From Parus major (lineage: Eukaryota > Chordata > Aves > Passeriformes > Paridae): 64,000 nucleotides of DNA. The stretch is from positions 113,551,074 through 113,615,073 of the forward strand of contig NC_031768.1 of assembly GCF_001522545.3 (NCBI RefSeq). Reading direction: 5' to 3'. Positions 1 to 10,598 of the stretch are shown one piece after another. Positions within the stretch are counted from its first letter, which is position 1. The number at the start of each line of letters is the position of its first letter. The notes under the pieces were generated by a model, which saw only the letters and a list, made by a program, of their open reading frames with translations, searched no databases and was not told the origin of the DNA. A program made the translations under genes and the position numbers.

Positions 1-64
1 GGGTGACCTCCCGAGGTCCCTTCCAACCCCAACCATCCCGGGATTCTGGGATTCTGGGATTCTG
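1..64 (+). mobile_element. CR1 LINE 3' terminus
   Basis: The window opens in the last bases of a forward CR1: GAGGTCCCTTCCAACCCC followed by CCCGGGATTCTGGGATTCTG, the short 3' tandem repeat typical of avian CR1. The 5' part lies outside the window. Confidence 0.85.
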
Positions 65-948
65 TGTAGTCTGTCCCTGCTGCACTGCCCTTGCCAAGGC
101 TCTCCTGTGGCTGAACAGAAATGTTTCCTTGTTGAAAGAAAAATGCCAACTACAGCATTTTGCTATAGTGAGCTCCTGAAATGATGAGCTGATATTTCCA
201 CTGAGATGGAAACCCACCTGGAGATATTCCAGTAAGGCAAGCTCTGGATTCTCCTCTGGCTCTTCCATGCCCAAAGAAGATCACTGCCATTGATATTCTG
301 AAGTCAAATTTAGCTTCAGAGACAAAACTTCAAATCCTGCTGCATCCCAGCGTTTTTAGAGGAAATAGGTCCTGAAGCTCAACTTGATAAGCTCAGAACA
401 AATTTCCTAGAGCTGTTTTTAGTTTTACACTGATTTCTTTTTGCACCATTAATCCCGCAGGCAGAAATAATGTAGGCTTAAAAGCATGTGAGCTTCTAAA
501 AGAAAACCTTCAGACAAGGTGGTTAAATATTTATGCACTACATGTGCCAGCTTACTTGTGCCTGAAATACACGTTCACAGAAACACAGGGGAAGGACAGT
601 GCATAAACTGGGGATGGATTCCCTGGCAGAGGGATGGTAACACTGTGGAAATGCATGAAAAATGCAATGTATCACACTTGTAAACACTGTGTTTTATCAA
701 AAGTGCTATGATTTTTATTAGGGAAAAATTTCCAGATCCTCACAAGATTAGGAGCACCTTGTCCTGCCCAAAACTTGGAATAAAAAATCCTGGAGTAGTT
801 CTCTGTACATAAACAGCTACTTCCGTCTGCAAAGGAAGGCTCTGACTTTGCCTGCCCCAGACTGTGAAATGCTGTATCTACTCCTTGAGCTAAATAAACA
901 CACATCCCCAGGGAGGGGCTTGGGAGCTGGGAAAAGGCAGAAGGAGTG

Positions 949-1700
949 AGCTGGGGCAGCAGGAGGAAGCTGGGGCAGCAGGAGGGAATTGGGGTAGCAG
1001 GAGGGAATTGGGGCAGCTGGAGGAAGCTGGGGCAGCAGGAGGGANNNNNNNNNNNNNNNNNNNNNNNNNNNNNNNNNNNNNNNNNNNNNNNNNNNNNNNN
1101 NNNNNNNNNNNNNNNNNNNNNNNNNNNNNNNNNNNNNNNNNNNNNNNNNNNNNNNNNNNNNNNNNNNNNNNNNNNNNNNNNNNNNNNNNNNNNNNNNNNN
1201 NNNNNNNNNNNNNNNNNNNNNNNNNNNNNNNNNNNNNNNNNNNNNNNNNNNNNNNNNNNNNNNNNNNNNNNNNNNNNNNNNNNNNNNNNNNNNNNNNNNN
1301 NNNNNNNNNNNNNNNNNNNNNNNNNNNNNNNNNNNNNNNNNNNNNNNNNNNNNNNNNNNNNNNNNNNNNNNNNNNNNNNNNNNNNNNNNNNNNNNNNNNN
1401 NNNNNNNNNNNNNNNNNNNNNNNNNNNNNNNNNNNNNNNNNNNNNNNNNNNNNNNNNNNNNNNNNNNNNNNNNNNNNNNNNNNNNNNNNNNNNNNNNNNN
1501 NNNNNNNNNNNNNNNNNNNNNNNNNNNNNNNNNNNNNNNNNNNNNNNGGAGGAAGCTGGGGCAGCAGGAGGGAATTGGGGCAGCAGGAGGAAGCTGGGGC
1601 AGCAGGAGGAAGCTGGGGCAGCAGGAGGGAATTGGGGCAGCAGGAGGAAGCTGGGGCAGCAGGAGGAAGCTGGGGCAGCAGGAAGGAGCTGGGGCAGCAG
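949..1700. repeat. 19-bp GC-rich minisatellite with assembly gap
   Basis: Tandem units of about 19 bp, AGCTGGGGCAGCAGGAGGA and variants with AATTGGGG, on both sides of an N run at 1045-1547. The array translates in every frame into low-complexity peptides, which gives apparent long open frames on both strands; these are not genes. The true array length is unknown because of the gap. Confidence 0.93.
1045..1547. other. Assembly gap (503 N)
   Basis: Run of N inside the 19-bp minisatellite, so most likely unassembled repeat copies. Confidence 0.99.
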
Positions 1701-3925
1701 AGTTGCAGCGCCTCTGCCGTGCCATTCCGGACTGTGGCTCTGTTCTGGGAGCTGTCCTCCCCGGGAGTGCTGAAGTGCTGGGAACAGGGACAGGCAAAGG
1801 AGGGATGAGCACCACGGGCTGCAGCAGCAGTGAGAACACCCTGAGGGAGTGAGGCACAGGGCTGGGTGTCCTGGGAAGGACATTACCTCGAGGGCTTTCC
1901 CTGCTGCAAGATGTGATTTGTCAAATCAAATAGTACTAAAGCCAAGGAATGCCGAGGGGAAGAGATTTTTTTCAGACCAACATTTTTCAAAGCAAACCAC
2001 GACGTGCTGGGCATTCCTCGCTGTGGAGGGGACAGGAACAAGGGAGTGGCATGTAGGACATGAGGGACAAAGCCCAGACCCCTCTGGTTTCCAGGACTGT
2101 ATGGGACACACGTGGAAAGAAAGGATTTCTGGAGGCATCAGGCACAGAAAAACACAAAGTAAAGAGCTTTGATTTAGGATTTTGTGCTCAAAGCAGCAGC
2201 AGGAAGCCCCTGGAAGATGCGATTACACAGTGTAACTGCTGGATGGGATGGAGATCAGGAAGCACATTAGAAAAGCAAGGTACTCCCACTGCTTTTCTGA
2301 AAGCTCCATTTCCATTTATTCAGGCTGGCATCTCTGGTAGGTAGTGGTGTCTATAATGCACGTGCTAACAGTTGTGATTGCCCATTGGTTCAGAATGCTT
2401 AGCACTGGTGTGCTTGCTGCAATAGTTCCCCCAGGAAAACATTATTCTAAAGACAAAATATTTTTCAAGGAAGTCACTTTTCTGCTGTGACTTTTAGCCA
2501 GATGGGGGAGGGAATGAAAACAAAAGCAATTGGAATTATTTGGGGGGTGGGAATGGAGTTCTGACTTTGAAAGGAACCTCAGAATTGGCCTCTTCCCTGT
2601 GTAGAGATGCCAGATCTGGCCAGAGCAGATGAAAATACCCCAAAAAACAGGGCCTGGGCAGCTCAGGATGGTTAAGCCTTGTAAGAGGGCAAGCCAGCAG
2701 CACCCCAGGCAGCACTGTCCAGCTGTGGGAATGGCCAAATCTGGGAGAAGTCCAGCTGAAGGCAAGATGTTTCCCATCCACAAGCAGTGACACATTTCTT
2801 TCTCCAGCCTGCTGCCCTGCTCTGTTTCCAGCATATCCATAAATCTTCCACTGCTTTCTTGCCCCTCCATCATAACAGATCTTAGTCCTGTGTTGCAGCT
2901 TATGTCAGCTCCTGCCTTCTAAAGTGCAGATGTGTTTCCACCAAAATTAATGAAAATTCAGAGGCCAAAACTTGGCACAGGGTCCATTCTGAAAAAAAAA
3001 TGGGAGCTGGCAAGTTGAGAAGCCAAGATCTTTCTTACAAACTCTTCTGAATAAGGAATACATCCTTCCACTAAATTCACCATCAGATTCAGTCTAGTGC
3101 ATAAACATAGCATCAATTTCAAAAATATTCCCAACTGAGCTATAAAAATGTTTTTTTACTTGAGAAAAGACACTTAACCACCTTCAGGGTTTAGTGGTAT
3201 CCTGTGGCTCACCAAACTGAGGTGGAATTCAGGTGACATTCACAGATATTGAATTTACAGGCATATTAACATTTAAAATTCGAAGAACCAGAAAATCAAC
3301 TTCTCCCAGGAATCCCCCCAAAGCTGTTGTTTAAAACTGAGCCTGGAATCAGCTGAGATGGCTGTAAGCCAGAGACAGGGCTTGAGGGACTGAGGAGACA
3401 CTACCCTTAACCCCTGTGGCAAAAGGATCGCATCCTTAAGCCTGACTGCAATGGGAAGCACAAAGCAGGAGTTTATTTGGTGTGTTATCCCTGAAGTCTG
3501 TGACCTCCAGGCAAGTGATAGGAACACAACAGGTGCAGATGGATGCTCTGCTCATCACCAGGCTCTGGGAGCAGTGGTGTGCCCCCACGGGTGTCTGAGG
3601 GCAGCTGTGTTCCAGGGCAGCAGTGTCCAGCTGCTGCAGTCCACGTGTGCTCCAATCCGTGGAACAGCATGGGCCCAGAGGGCTTCAGAGCACTTCACAG
3701 CCAGGCCAGTAATGAAGTTCCTGGCACTGCAGAGAAAGTGGGAAACAACAAGAGATTCCCCAGCACGAAGTCCAGTAAGAGGGAAATGCTATGGGAAGGA
3801 AAAGCCTGCCACCGATTCCGTCACTCCAGATGTGATTCTGGCACTGAGGCTGGGGAGGCTGGGGAACATTTGGCAAGTGCAGTTCGGGTGCTGGTGTGAT
3901 TCTGTGCCTCCTTTTCCCCCCACAG

Positions 3926-4151
3926 AAATCCAAAATCTCCACGTACGAGAAGATGTGGGCGTTCATGAGCAGCAGGCAGCAGACGGCGCTGGTGAAGAAC
4001 AACGACGAGGGCATCCAGCGCGTGCTCACCACCGACTATGCCCTGCTCATGGAGTCCACCAGCATCGAGTATGTGACCCAGAGGAACTGCAACCTCACCC
4101 AGATCGGGGGGCTCATCGACTCCAAGGGCTATGGCGTGGGCACCCCCATTG
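3926..4151 (+). CDS. GRIK1: GRIK1 exon: S2 ligand-binding lobe
   Basis: Internal exon of 226 bp starting in phase 0 after CCCCCCACAG and ending in phase 1 before GTAAGA. It encodes 75 residues plus one base, running from [14 protein letters not shown] through [10 protein letters not shown] to GYGVGTPIG. It forms part of the S2 half of the clamshell that binds glutamate; the Glu in LMEST is the conserved acidic residue contacting the ligand amino group in kainate and AMPA receptors. The Cys in QRNCNL is one partner of the S2 disulfide whose other Cys is in the next exon (GNGCPEE). [12 protein letters not shown] is a near-invariant kainate receptor stretch. Nothing is truncated or unusual. Confidence 0.96.
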
Positions 4152-4261
4152 GTAAGAAGAGGCTGTGGGGGGAGCACAGCCACAGTGTCCCCTGTGCAAA
4201 CGGTTCAGTCCGTCCTGGGATCGCAGGACAAGTGACAATGGATTCACACTGAAAAAACAGG

Positions 4262-4478
4262 GTTAGGTGGGATATTGGGAATTAATTCCTCCCTGGGAGG
4301 GTGGGCAGGCCCTGGCACAGAGTGCCCAGAGAAGCTGTGGCTGCTCCTGGATCCCTGAAAGTGTCCAAGGCTGGGTTGGACAGGGCTTGGAGCAACCTGG
4401 AACAGTGGAAGGTGTCCCTGCCCACCTGACTGGAAGGGCTTTAGGGTCCCTTCCCACCCAAACCTTTCTGGGATTCTG
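4262..4478 (+). mobile_element. CR1 LINE 3' fragment
   Basis: A 5'-truncated CR1 tail in forward orientation. It shows the usual order GGGATATTGGGAA, GGGCAGGCCCTGGCACAG, GTGTCCAAGGC, then GGTCCCTTCC and a terminal GGGATTCTG. Recognised by eye against many similar copies in this window. Confidence 0.85.
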
Positions 4479-4775
4479 CATGTACCCCAAAGGAAACTGC
4501 TTACTCAAAACACTGAAATCCCTGATGCAGAACCTTGCAGTTGATCCTCACTGTTCTTCGGTGTTGCTCTGAGGTCATGAAATAAATCAGAAATTCCTCC
4601 ACTTTAATGCAGAGCTTTAAGACTCCCAATTTCTCTGAAGTCTCTCTGGCAGACGTTTTTTTTAGCACATCCAGCACCCTTTCTAAGATCTTCTAGAGCA
4701 TTAAAACTTGTGTCAGATTTTTGTGCTGTGCACTTGCAAACAATTGGCACTGGGGAGCCAGGATTTGTCCTGTGT

Positions 4776-4906
4776 TCATAGAATTATGGAACCACAGAAG
4801 GGTTTGGGTTGGAAAGAATCTCAAAGCCCACCCAGTGCCTCTCCCTGCCTTGGGCAGGGACACCTCCCACTATCCCAGGTTGCTCCAAGCCCTGTCCAGC
4901 TGGGGA
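4776..4906 (-). mobile_element. CR1 LINE 3' fragment
   Basis: Reverse-orientation CR1 tail: TTCATAGAATTATGGAACC, then GTTTGGGTTGGAAAGAATC and GGGCAGGGACACCTCCCACT. It ends at the CCAAGCCCTGTCCAGC block, so it is a short copy. Confidence 0.85.
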
Positions 4907-5477
4907 TTGGTTCATCCATTGCTTGACAGAGCAGATATAAATAAGGGAGAAACACCTCTGCACTTGGAACTGCCATTCTGTGTGTGCTGAGCACCACAGA
5001 CAGATTGTCACAGACATGACATCCCAAGTATATTTTTCCACTGGCTGCATGAGAACAGCCTTGGCACCCTGAGGAAAGTGATACAGAAGCTAAAATCCCC
5101 AAGAATGACAAACTCATGGCAAGAGTTTCCTTGCAGTTATAAAGCTGCCACACTTTAAACCAAGAACAATGAAGGAATAATTGGAACAGATGGCAATCCT
5201 CAGAGACAGTGCAGCCATTGGAAATGCAGCTCTGAAATATATTTATGTTTCTTGTATGAGAAGTGCACCTTTATTTTTTTTTGTGAAGAAAAACCTGCAA
5301 AATTCAGGGGAATAGATATCCCCAAGCACTGTGGAATAATCCAGCACCATCAAGCACCTCATAAACAACTGATTTCATAAACAAGTTAAACCCGCCACTA
5401 TTCAGAGGGACCCCCAAGGCTCTGTTATTTCTCTCAGAGCATTCAAGAGTATTGATTGCAGAGGCTTTATGGAAAAT

Positions 5478-5503
5478 TAAAAAACAAACAAACAAACAAA
5501 AAA
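5478..5503. repeat. (CAAA)n microsatellite
   Basis: Short run of CAAA units within A-rich sequence in the GRIK1 intron. Confidence 0.8.
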
Positions 5504-5708
5504 GGCTTCTCTATGACCCTTAACACCAGATCTTCAGCAAGGATTAAGTGGCCTGCAGGGGAATGTAAAACCACAGGGCCTGTCACTCCAAAATTTCCAG
5601 TGGGAGAGCTGGACTGTATGGCTCTCAAAGAAACAGGGAATTCCTGAATCCAGGAAATGTATTATTTTATCAGAGCATCTTCTGCAAGTAAAATGCAGCA
5701 GTTACAGG

Positions 5709-5910
5709 CATCAGGAGGGATTTCCCCTTGGAAAGGGTGGCCAGGCACTGGCAGGGGCTTTCCAGGGAGATGTGGAGTCCCCATCCCTGGAGATGTCCAC
5801 AAAAGGCCTGGGCATGGCACTCAGTGCTCTGGGCTGGGGACAAGGTGGGACAGCTGGAACTCGGTGCTCTCAGTTCTTTCCCACCCTCAATGATTCTGGC
5901 ATTCTGTGAT
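5709..5910 (+). mobile_element. CR1 LINE fragment of a divergent subfamily
   Basis: Forward CR1-like tail of a different type from most copies here. It contains GTGGAGTCCCCATCCCTGGA, then GGGCATGGCACTCAGTGCTC, and ends in TGATTCTGGCATTCTGTGAT. The 'vote for mean' section typical of one CR1 branch (GGCACTCAGTGC) is absent from the other copies. Confidence 0.7.
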
Positions 5911-7054
5911 GTGTCAGGGCAGGTTTCACTCCTGCCAGTGCTGATGCAGGTAATTCTAACACTAAAGCTCTTCCCAGTTTTTGAGACACTGCTAAGAAAG
6001 TAGATAAATGCATTTCTTGGCCTAAGAGGTTTGTTAATAGCTCAGAGGCCATAAGTAATGTGCTGAATATTTGAAGAAGTGTGGAGATGGATTTGTGGGT
6101 GGTGTTAGAGCTCACCAATAAACCACTACCAATGCAGCTCTCCAGGCTCTCTTGACAGACTCTAAAAGTCCATGTAGAAATATGGAGGTGCCTGTTACCC
6201 TCCAGATGAATTGTGGTAATCCTGATTGCAACATAAACACTACAAGAGAGAATGAACAACCCCACAAATCTGTGTTGTGACTGGCTGCTCCACTTTACCT
6301 CCCAGCTGTGTTCTTCCAGACAGGGGAAATGAATGAGTCCTGCAGCCTCACCCATTGCAGGGTACAAGCCTCTCCTAAGGCACAAACAATTCTGCTCTCT
6401 CTTCTGCCAGGCATTGCTGTTTTCAGGGGTAATAATTCACTCCTCTGTGCAAAGCCAGTTTTTGGAGGTGTTTCCGGCCTGTTTTCTGTACTGTTATTTT
6501 TGGTCTTTAACAGCAAGCACACAAATCATCCATTCTTACAGCAGGCACGTTTTCCTCCCAGAGCTGGCTGCCTCCAGCAGTGCTGGTCTCTGGCTTCCCA
6601 GATGGATTTGGGATAGTCTGACACATGTTTTCTGGCAGCTGTGGTCACAGCATGGCCCAGTGCTGGCACTGCTCTGCCCCAGCAGCAGCTGAGTGTTGGC
6701 ACAACAAATGAGGAACTGCAATGTTCTTCACGCTGGTTCTCCTCAGACAGGGCTGGGGAATGAAGGAATGAAGGAAATGGAGAGGGGGATGTCAATCTAT
6801 GGGACAAGTATTTTTAACAATGTCCTGCACAGCAAAATAAGGAGGAAAACTGAGGCTGTGAGGCCAAATTTCCAGGGCTATTTCGATGCATAAGGACTCC
6901 AGAATAGTGCCTCAGTGAGATTTTTCTGACATGATCCCTGCAATTCTGGCACACAATCTGCCTTAAAGCTTGGTTTGCCTTGATGGAGTTGAGTTTGCAA
7001 CACCTTTAATGTGCAGCAAAATGTGACTTTGGTGAAATAGCAGTTGAAGGAAGT

Positions 7055-7334
7055 CTGAGAATCAGAGAAAGGCCTGGACTGGGAGGGACCTTAAAGCCCA
7101 TTCAGTGCCACCCCTGCCATGATCAGGCACACCTTCCACTATCCCAGGTTGCTCCAAGCCCCAGTGTCCAGCCTGGCCTTGGGCACTGCCAGGGATCCAG
7201 GGGCAGCCACAGCTGCTCTGGGTACCCTGTGCCAGGGCCTCACCACCCTCCAGGGAAGAACTTCTTTCCATTATCCCACCTAATGCTGCCCTCTGGCAGT
7301 GGGGAGCCATTCCCTGTGTCCTGTCCCTCCATGT
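7055..7334 (-). mobile_element. CR1 LINE 3' fragment, fairly long
   Basis: Reverse-orientation CR1 running from GAGAATCAGAGAAAGG through ACCTTAAAGCCCATTCAG, GGTTGCTCCAAGCCCC and GCCAGGGCCTCACCACCCTC to the CCCTGTGTCCTGTCCCTCC block. One of the longer copies in the window, about 280 bp. Confidence 0.85.
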
Positions 7335-8254
7335 CTTATGCTACTAAAGAAGGGGAAAAGGTGGGCAGGAGTAGCTGCAGGGCTTTCAGCTCTGCATTTC
7401 AGAGACTCGGTGTTTCCAGCTGTAGGGAGTCCACCATGGCAAGATTTGGGAGCACACGTGTGCCTTTGGAGCCAAACAGCATCTCACAGAATCACAGAAC
7501 CACTCCTGAAAGCCCCCCACCCCTTGCTATCACAAAATCCTGATCCCACAAAGCAAAGCCTCTCTCACAAACACAGGCTACAGGATTTTGGAAAATGGAG
7601 AAGCTGAGCAGAGTGTGTGAGAGCAAATCTAAGCAGACTGAGCAACCCAGTGTGACCCCACTCCTCACCAGATACTGCCCAGGACCATAAAGCTGAAGAG
7701 CCTGCACACACATCATTTAGCAAATGGTGGCCCACAAACCAAAAGCATGAAATTGTTGCTATTTTCAACTTGCGGGGCTGCTATTGTTGCAAATCACAAT
7801 AAAAAGGACTTGTCCACACGGTGTTCTTACAAGCTGTAGCTAGCTGAGGAGGAGCTGTGGGTGTGCAGGTGTAAATGAGAAGAGAAGGTGTCTGAGTGAC
7901 TGTGGCCTCCTCTGAGGCAGCCCCTCATTTGCAGGCAGCAGGAAAAACCAACAGATGCTGAAGTGAATAGAAGGGATGCAAAGTGGAAATTCTCAGAGTG
8001 CTCACAGCAATATTCAAATATGATGTGAAGGAATGCCTTAGCAAGAAAATCCACTGCCAAAGCTTAAATAAACCTCACTAGGGAACCCTAACATTATCAT
8101 GAATTCTCAAATAACTGCACCAGTGGAGCCTTCTGCTTCCCAGTCCCCAGGGCAGACACCAACAGAGATTCCCCTTTCCAGCTGGAATAATCCCTCCTGT
8201 AATAAGGGAGGTTTCTGCCTGCCAGCACTGCCAGGCCTCTCTGTCCCCTCGCAG

Positions 8255-8505
8255 GGTCCCCGTACAGGGACAAGATCACCATCGCCATCCTGCAGCTGCA
8301 GGAGGAGGGCAAGCTGCACATGATGAAGGAGAAGTGGTGGAGAGGCAACGGCTGCCCCGAGGAGGACAGCAAGGAAGCCAGTGCCCTCGGGGTGGAGAAC
8401 ATCGGGGGCATCTTCATCGTGCTGGCGGCGGGGCTGGTGCTGTCCGTGTTCGTGGCCATCGGAGAATTCATCTACAAATCGCGCAAGAACAGCGACATCG
8501 AGCAG
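8255..8505 (+). CDS. GRIK1: GRIK1 exon: end of S2 and M4 helix
   Basis: Internal exon of 251 bp entered in phase 1 and left in phase 0 (CAG followed by GTGAGC). It encodes [33 protein letters not shown], the M4 helix [20 protein letters not shown] and the start of the cytoplasmic tail ([15 protein letters not shown]). The Cys in GNGCPEE is the second half of the S2 disulfide. M4 anchors the C-terminus on the cytoplasmic side and is needed for tetramer assembly. VENIGG and [11 protein letters not shown] favour GRIK1 over GRIK2 (VQNIGG, VGEFLYKSKK). Its donor at 8506 can be joined in frame to either of the two downstream terminal exons, both of which begin in phase 0 with TGT. Confidence 0.96.
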
Positions 8506-10475
8506 GTGAGCGAGGGGCCGGGCTGAGCTCGGAGCACGGGCACATTGCCTCCTTGCTGGAGTGTGCATTTCCTGCTGCTGAACTCTCACCAGGCCTTCCT
8601 GGCTCTAATGACAATTCATTTATTAATGAGAACAGGGAAGTGCCTCACCCACGGCCCAATTAGTGCTGCTTAGCAGGGCAGTGCTGAACAAGGGCAATTA
8701 ATTTCTCAAAACAGTTTCTGCTTGAACTTCAGGACTTCCAGCATAAATTACATTGGAAAGGAATAAAACACAACTGGGCTGTCGGTTTTTTTATCTGCCA
8801 TTAACACAAGCCGCTTGAGTAACACAGGAAAGCACATCCAAATCCCAGGAGCCATTTTCCTCTTGTTCTAGAAAGTGTCTTTATTCAGAGCCAGGGGTTT
8901 ACAAGCTGTGCTGAAGAATGCACTTCAAAGCAGGGAGGTCTACTGAGAGGTGATGGATGCTGCTGTAAAGTAAGATTTTGGAGCCAAAGAAATTCTGCTT
9001 ATAGTTCCACTGAAGTGTAATGAGCAGTTTAAAAGGGCAGAGGGAAAACAAAGGAAATGCTGTGGTTAAATCATGTGGTGAGCTTTAGAGCGGTTTGTGA
9101 GAAGGGATCAATCCTTAAAATCGAGTGTAAACACCCTTTTAGAGAACCACTAGCCCTGTGAAAGAGGCAGGGCTGAGCAGGAGCTTGGAGAGCGTTCCCA
9201 AGCTGTCAGTCAGCCCCTTCTGCCCCTGGGCATTTTGTCCTGGCTCTGTCCTGGACCCTGCCGTGGCTCTGCTTGGCTCCTCTCCAGCAGGACTTTCCAA
9301 AGGGACAAGGGGACCCCACTCTGCAGGACCAGGGGGTGACCCTGAACCCCCAGAGGTTCCCATTTCCTCACTCCAGGCTCCCAGCCATGAGGCACCCACT
9401 TCAAAATGGGTTAAGTTCCCTTCACACTTTGAGGTGGGAAAGGCTGGAGCTTTTCCATGGGGAAAAATCCCCTCCCCATGCAAGGCTGGTGACATAAATG
9501 CCAGGAGTGGCTGTTGAGGCAAAGACCCTCCCCGAGGGCTGCGGGGACGAGAGGGAGAAGAAGGGAACATTTTGAACTCGCTCTCAGATTGCACTGAAAG
9601 CAGTGTTGCTGTCCACAAAAAACAGATGCAGCTCACGGAGCAATCCCAGGGTATGTCAGTCAAAGGGTCCCTGGTTTGTGATAAGGCAGAGATAAAGGAT
9701 TAATGTATTTGCACATATTGCAGCTTTCTAATTATAGTACTTTAGCCTGTTTTAGCACAAAATGCATAAAAAATGTATTGGTATCTTTGTTTTGTTCGCA
9801 TCTCAGGAGATCGTTTATTCAAATACGTTTTGGAGAACAGTTGCAGCTAATTAAAATATTTAGTATAATTAAAATGTTTAGTTTAAGGGCTAACACGGTG
9901 CAGAATATGCTGGAAACTTTGCAGGAGTCTGTGCAAGGCAGCGCCTCCCTGAAGCCTCCCTAAAGCAGACGTAAAGCATTAGGCAAGGGCTGTTAATTTA
10001 CTGAGCAATAGGTGAATAACAGAATCCGGGGCTGCACACACGTGTGCACACCCCCCATTTCTGCACCTGCGCTGCTGCTGCACAGCAGTGTTGCTTAATC
10101 ATTAGAATCATTAAGTGAGTTAATGTGGCACATCCAGCTTCTCCTTCAGAAGTAATTTCACAGAGAGCACGATACCAGTGATTCCAGTGTTTCTCTCTGG
10201 TTTCTCTGGGATTGTTTTCTCTTTTCCCTGGTGAGGTAAGCAGCTTAGATGGGAAATGCTGTGCAAGGGTGTGTTATCACTAAGCCAATCCAAACCATTG
10301 TTGAATACAATCTGTGATTTTTCTGTTTTCATACGTGGAGTCTCTTTTGATTTAAATGGCTTTTGTATCATTCTCACGCTTGTTTTTTTTTCAGTTTTGC
10401 TTCGTTCATTTATTTACTTTTCTCCATTTCTCTTCTCTTGCATGCAAGGCCTTTTGTTTCTTTTACGGACTGCAG
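8506..10475 (+). other. GRIK1 intron, AT-rich, repeat-poor
   Basis: No CR1 copy is recognisable in this 2-kb stretch and the sequence is AT-rich, particularly 9,690-10,460. I looked here for the 29-residue cassette exon known from mammalian GRIK1 (with an SRLRFYFRNKV-like peptide) and did not find it by eye. It ends in a pyrimidine-rich tract and TGCAG at 10475. Confidence 0.6.
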
Positions 10476-10598
10476 TGTAAGCAACCCCACCCGTCCAACT
10501 CCACCTCTGGCACCACCTTATCCACGGAGTTAGACTGTGGCAAGTTAATCCGGGAGGAGCGAGGGATCCGAGCGCAGCCCTCGATCCACACGGTGTAG
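10476..10598 (+). CDS. GRIK1: GRIK1 alternative terminal exon (HTV C-terminus)
   Basis: A 123-bp open segment after TTTTACGGACTGCAG encoding 40 residues and a TAG stop. It begins CKQPHPSNSTSGTTLST, continues with CGKLIREERGIR and ends SIHTV. It starts in phase 0, exactly what is needed to follow the M4 exon ending DIEQ. It closely resembles the alternative C-terminus I recall for a human GRIK1 isoform, with the same CGKLIREERGIR core and HTV end. The last three residues form a class I PDZ-binding motif (T-x-V type). Using this exon would replace the ETMA tail encoded 5 kb downstream. Intact frame, and synonymous-looking divergence from the mammalian peptide as remembered, argue that it is a real exon. 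No clear polyadenylation signal was identified for it. Confidence 0.85.
   Translation, partial: CKQPHPSNSTSGTTLSTELDCGKLIREERGIRAQPSIHTV

Larger units (their letters stand above)
65..3925 (+). other. GRIK1 intron (partial), with minisatellite
   Basis: Intronic sequence upstream of the first visible GRIK1 exon. It contains the 19-bp minisatellite and assembly gap listed separately. The remainder is unremarkable non-coding sequence in which I see no exon. The exon encoding M3 and the SYTANLAAFL gate motif is not here and must lie further upstream. The intron ends in a good polypyrimidine tract and CACAG at 3925. Confidence 0.7.
4152..8254 (+). other. GRIK1 intron with three CR1 tails
   Basis: Intron of about 4.1 kb between the two S2/M4 exons (GTAAGA donor, CCCTCGCAG acceptor). 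It contains CR1 fragments near 4262-4478, 4776-4906 and 5709-5910 (the 7055-7334 copy makes a fourth), and a short CAAA run near 5478-5503. I see no further exon. Confidence 0.75.

Noticed and set aside
672..1883. Long open frames on both strands through the N run
   Set aside because: They consist of a 19-bp minisatellite plus unknown bases; peptides are pure repeat and no splice or start context supports a gene.
8506..8526. Read-through of the M4 exon donor to a short tail (VSEGPG, stop)
   Set aside because: Would require intron retention; the donor GTGAGC is strong and two proper terminal exons exist downstream.
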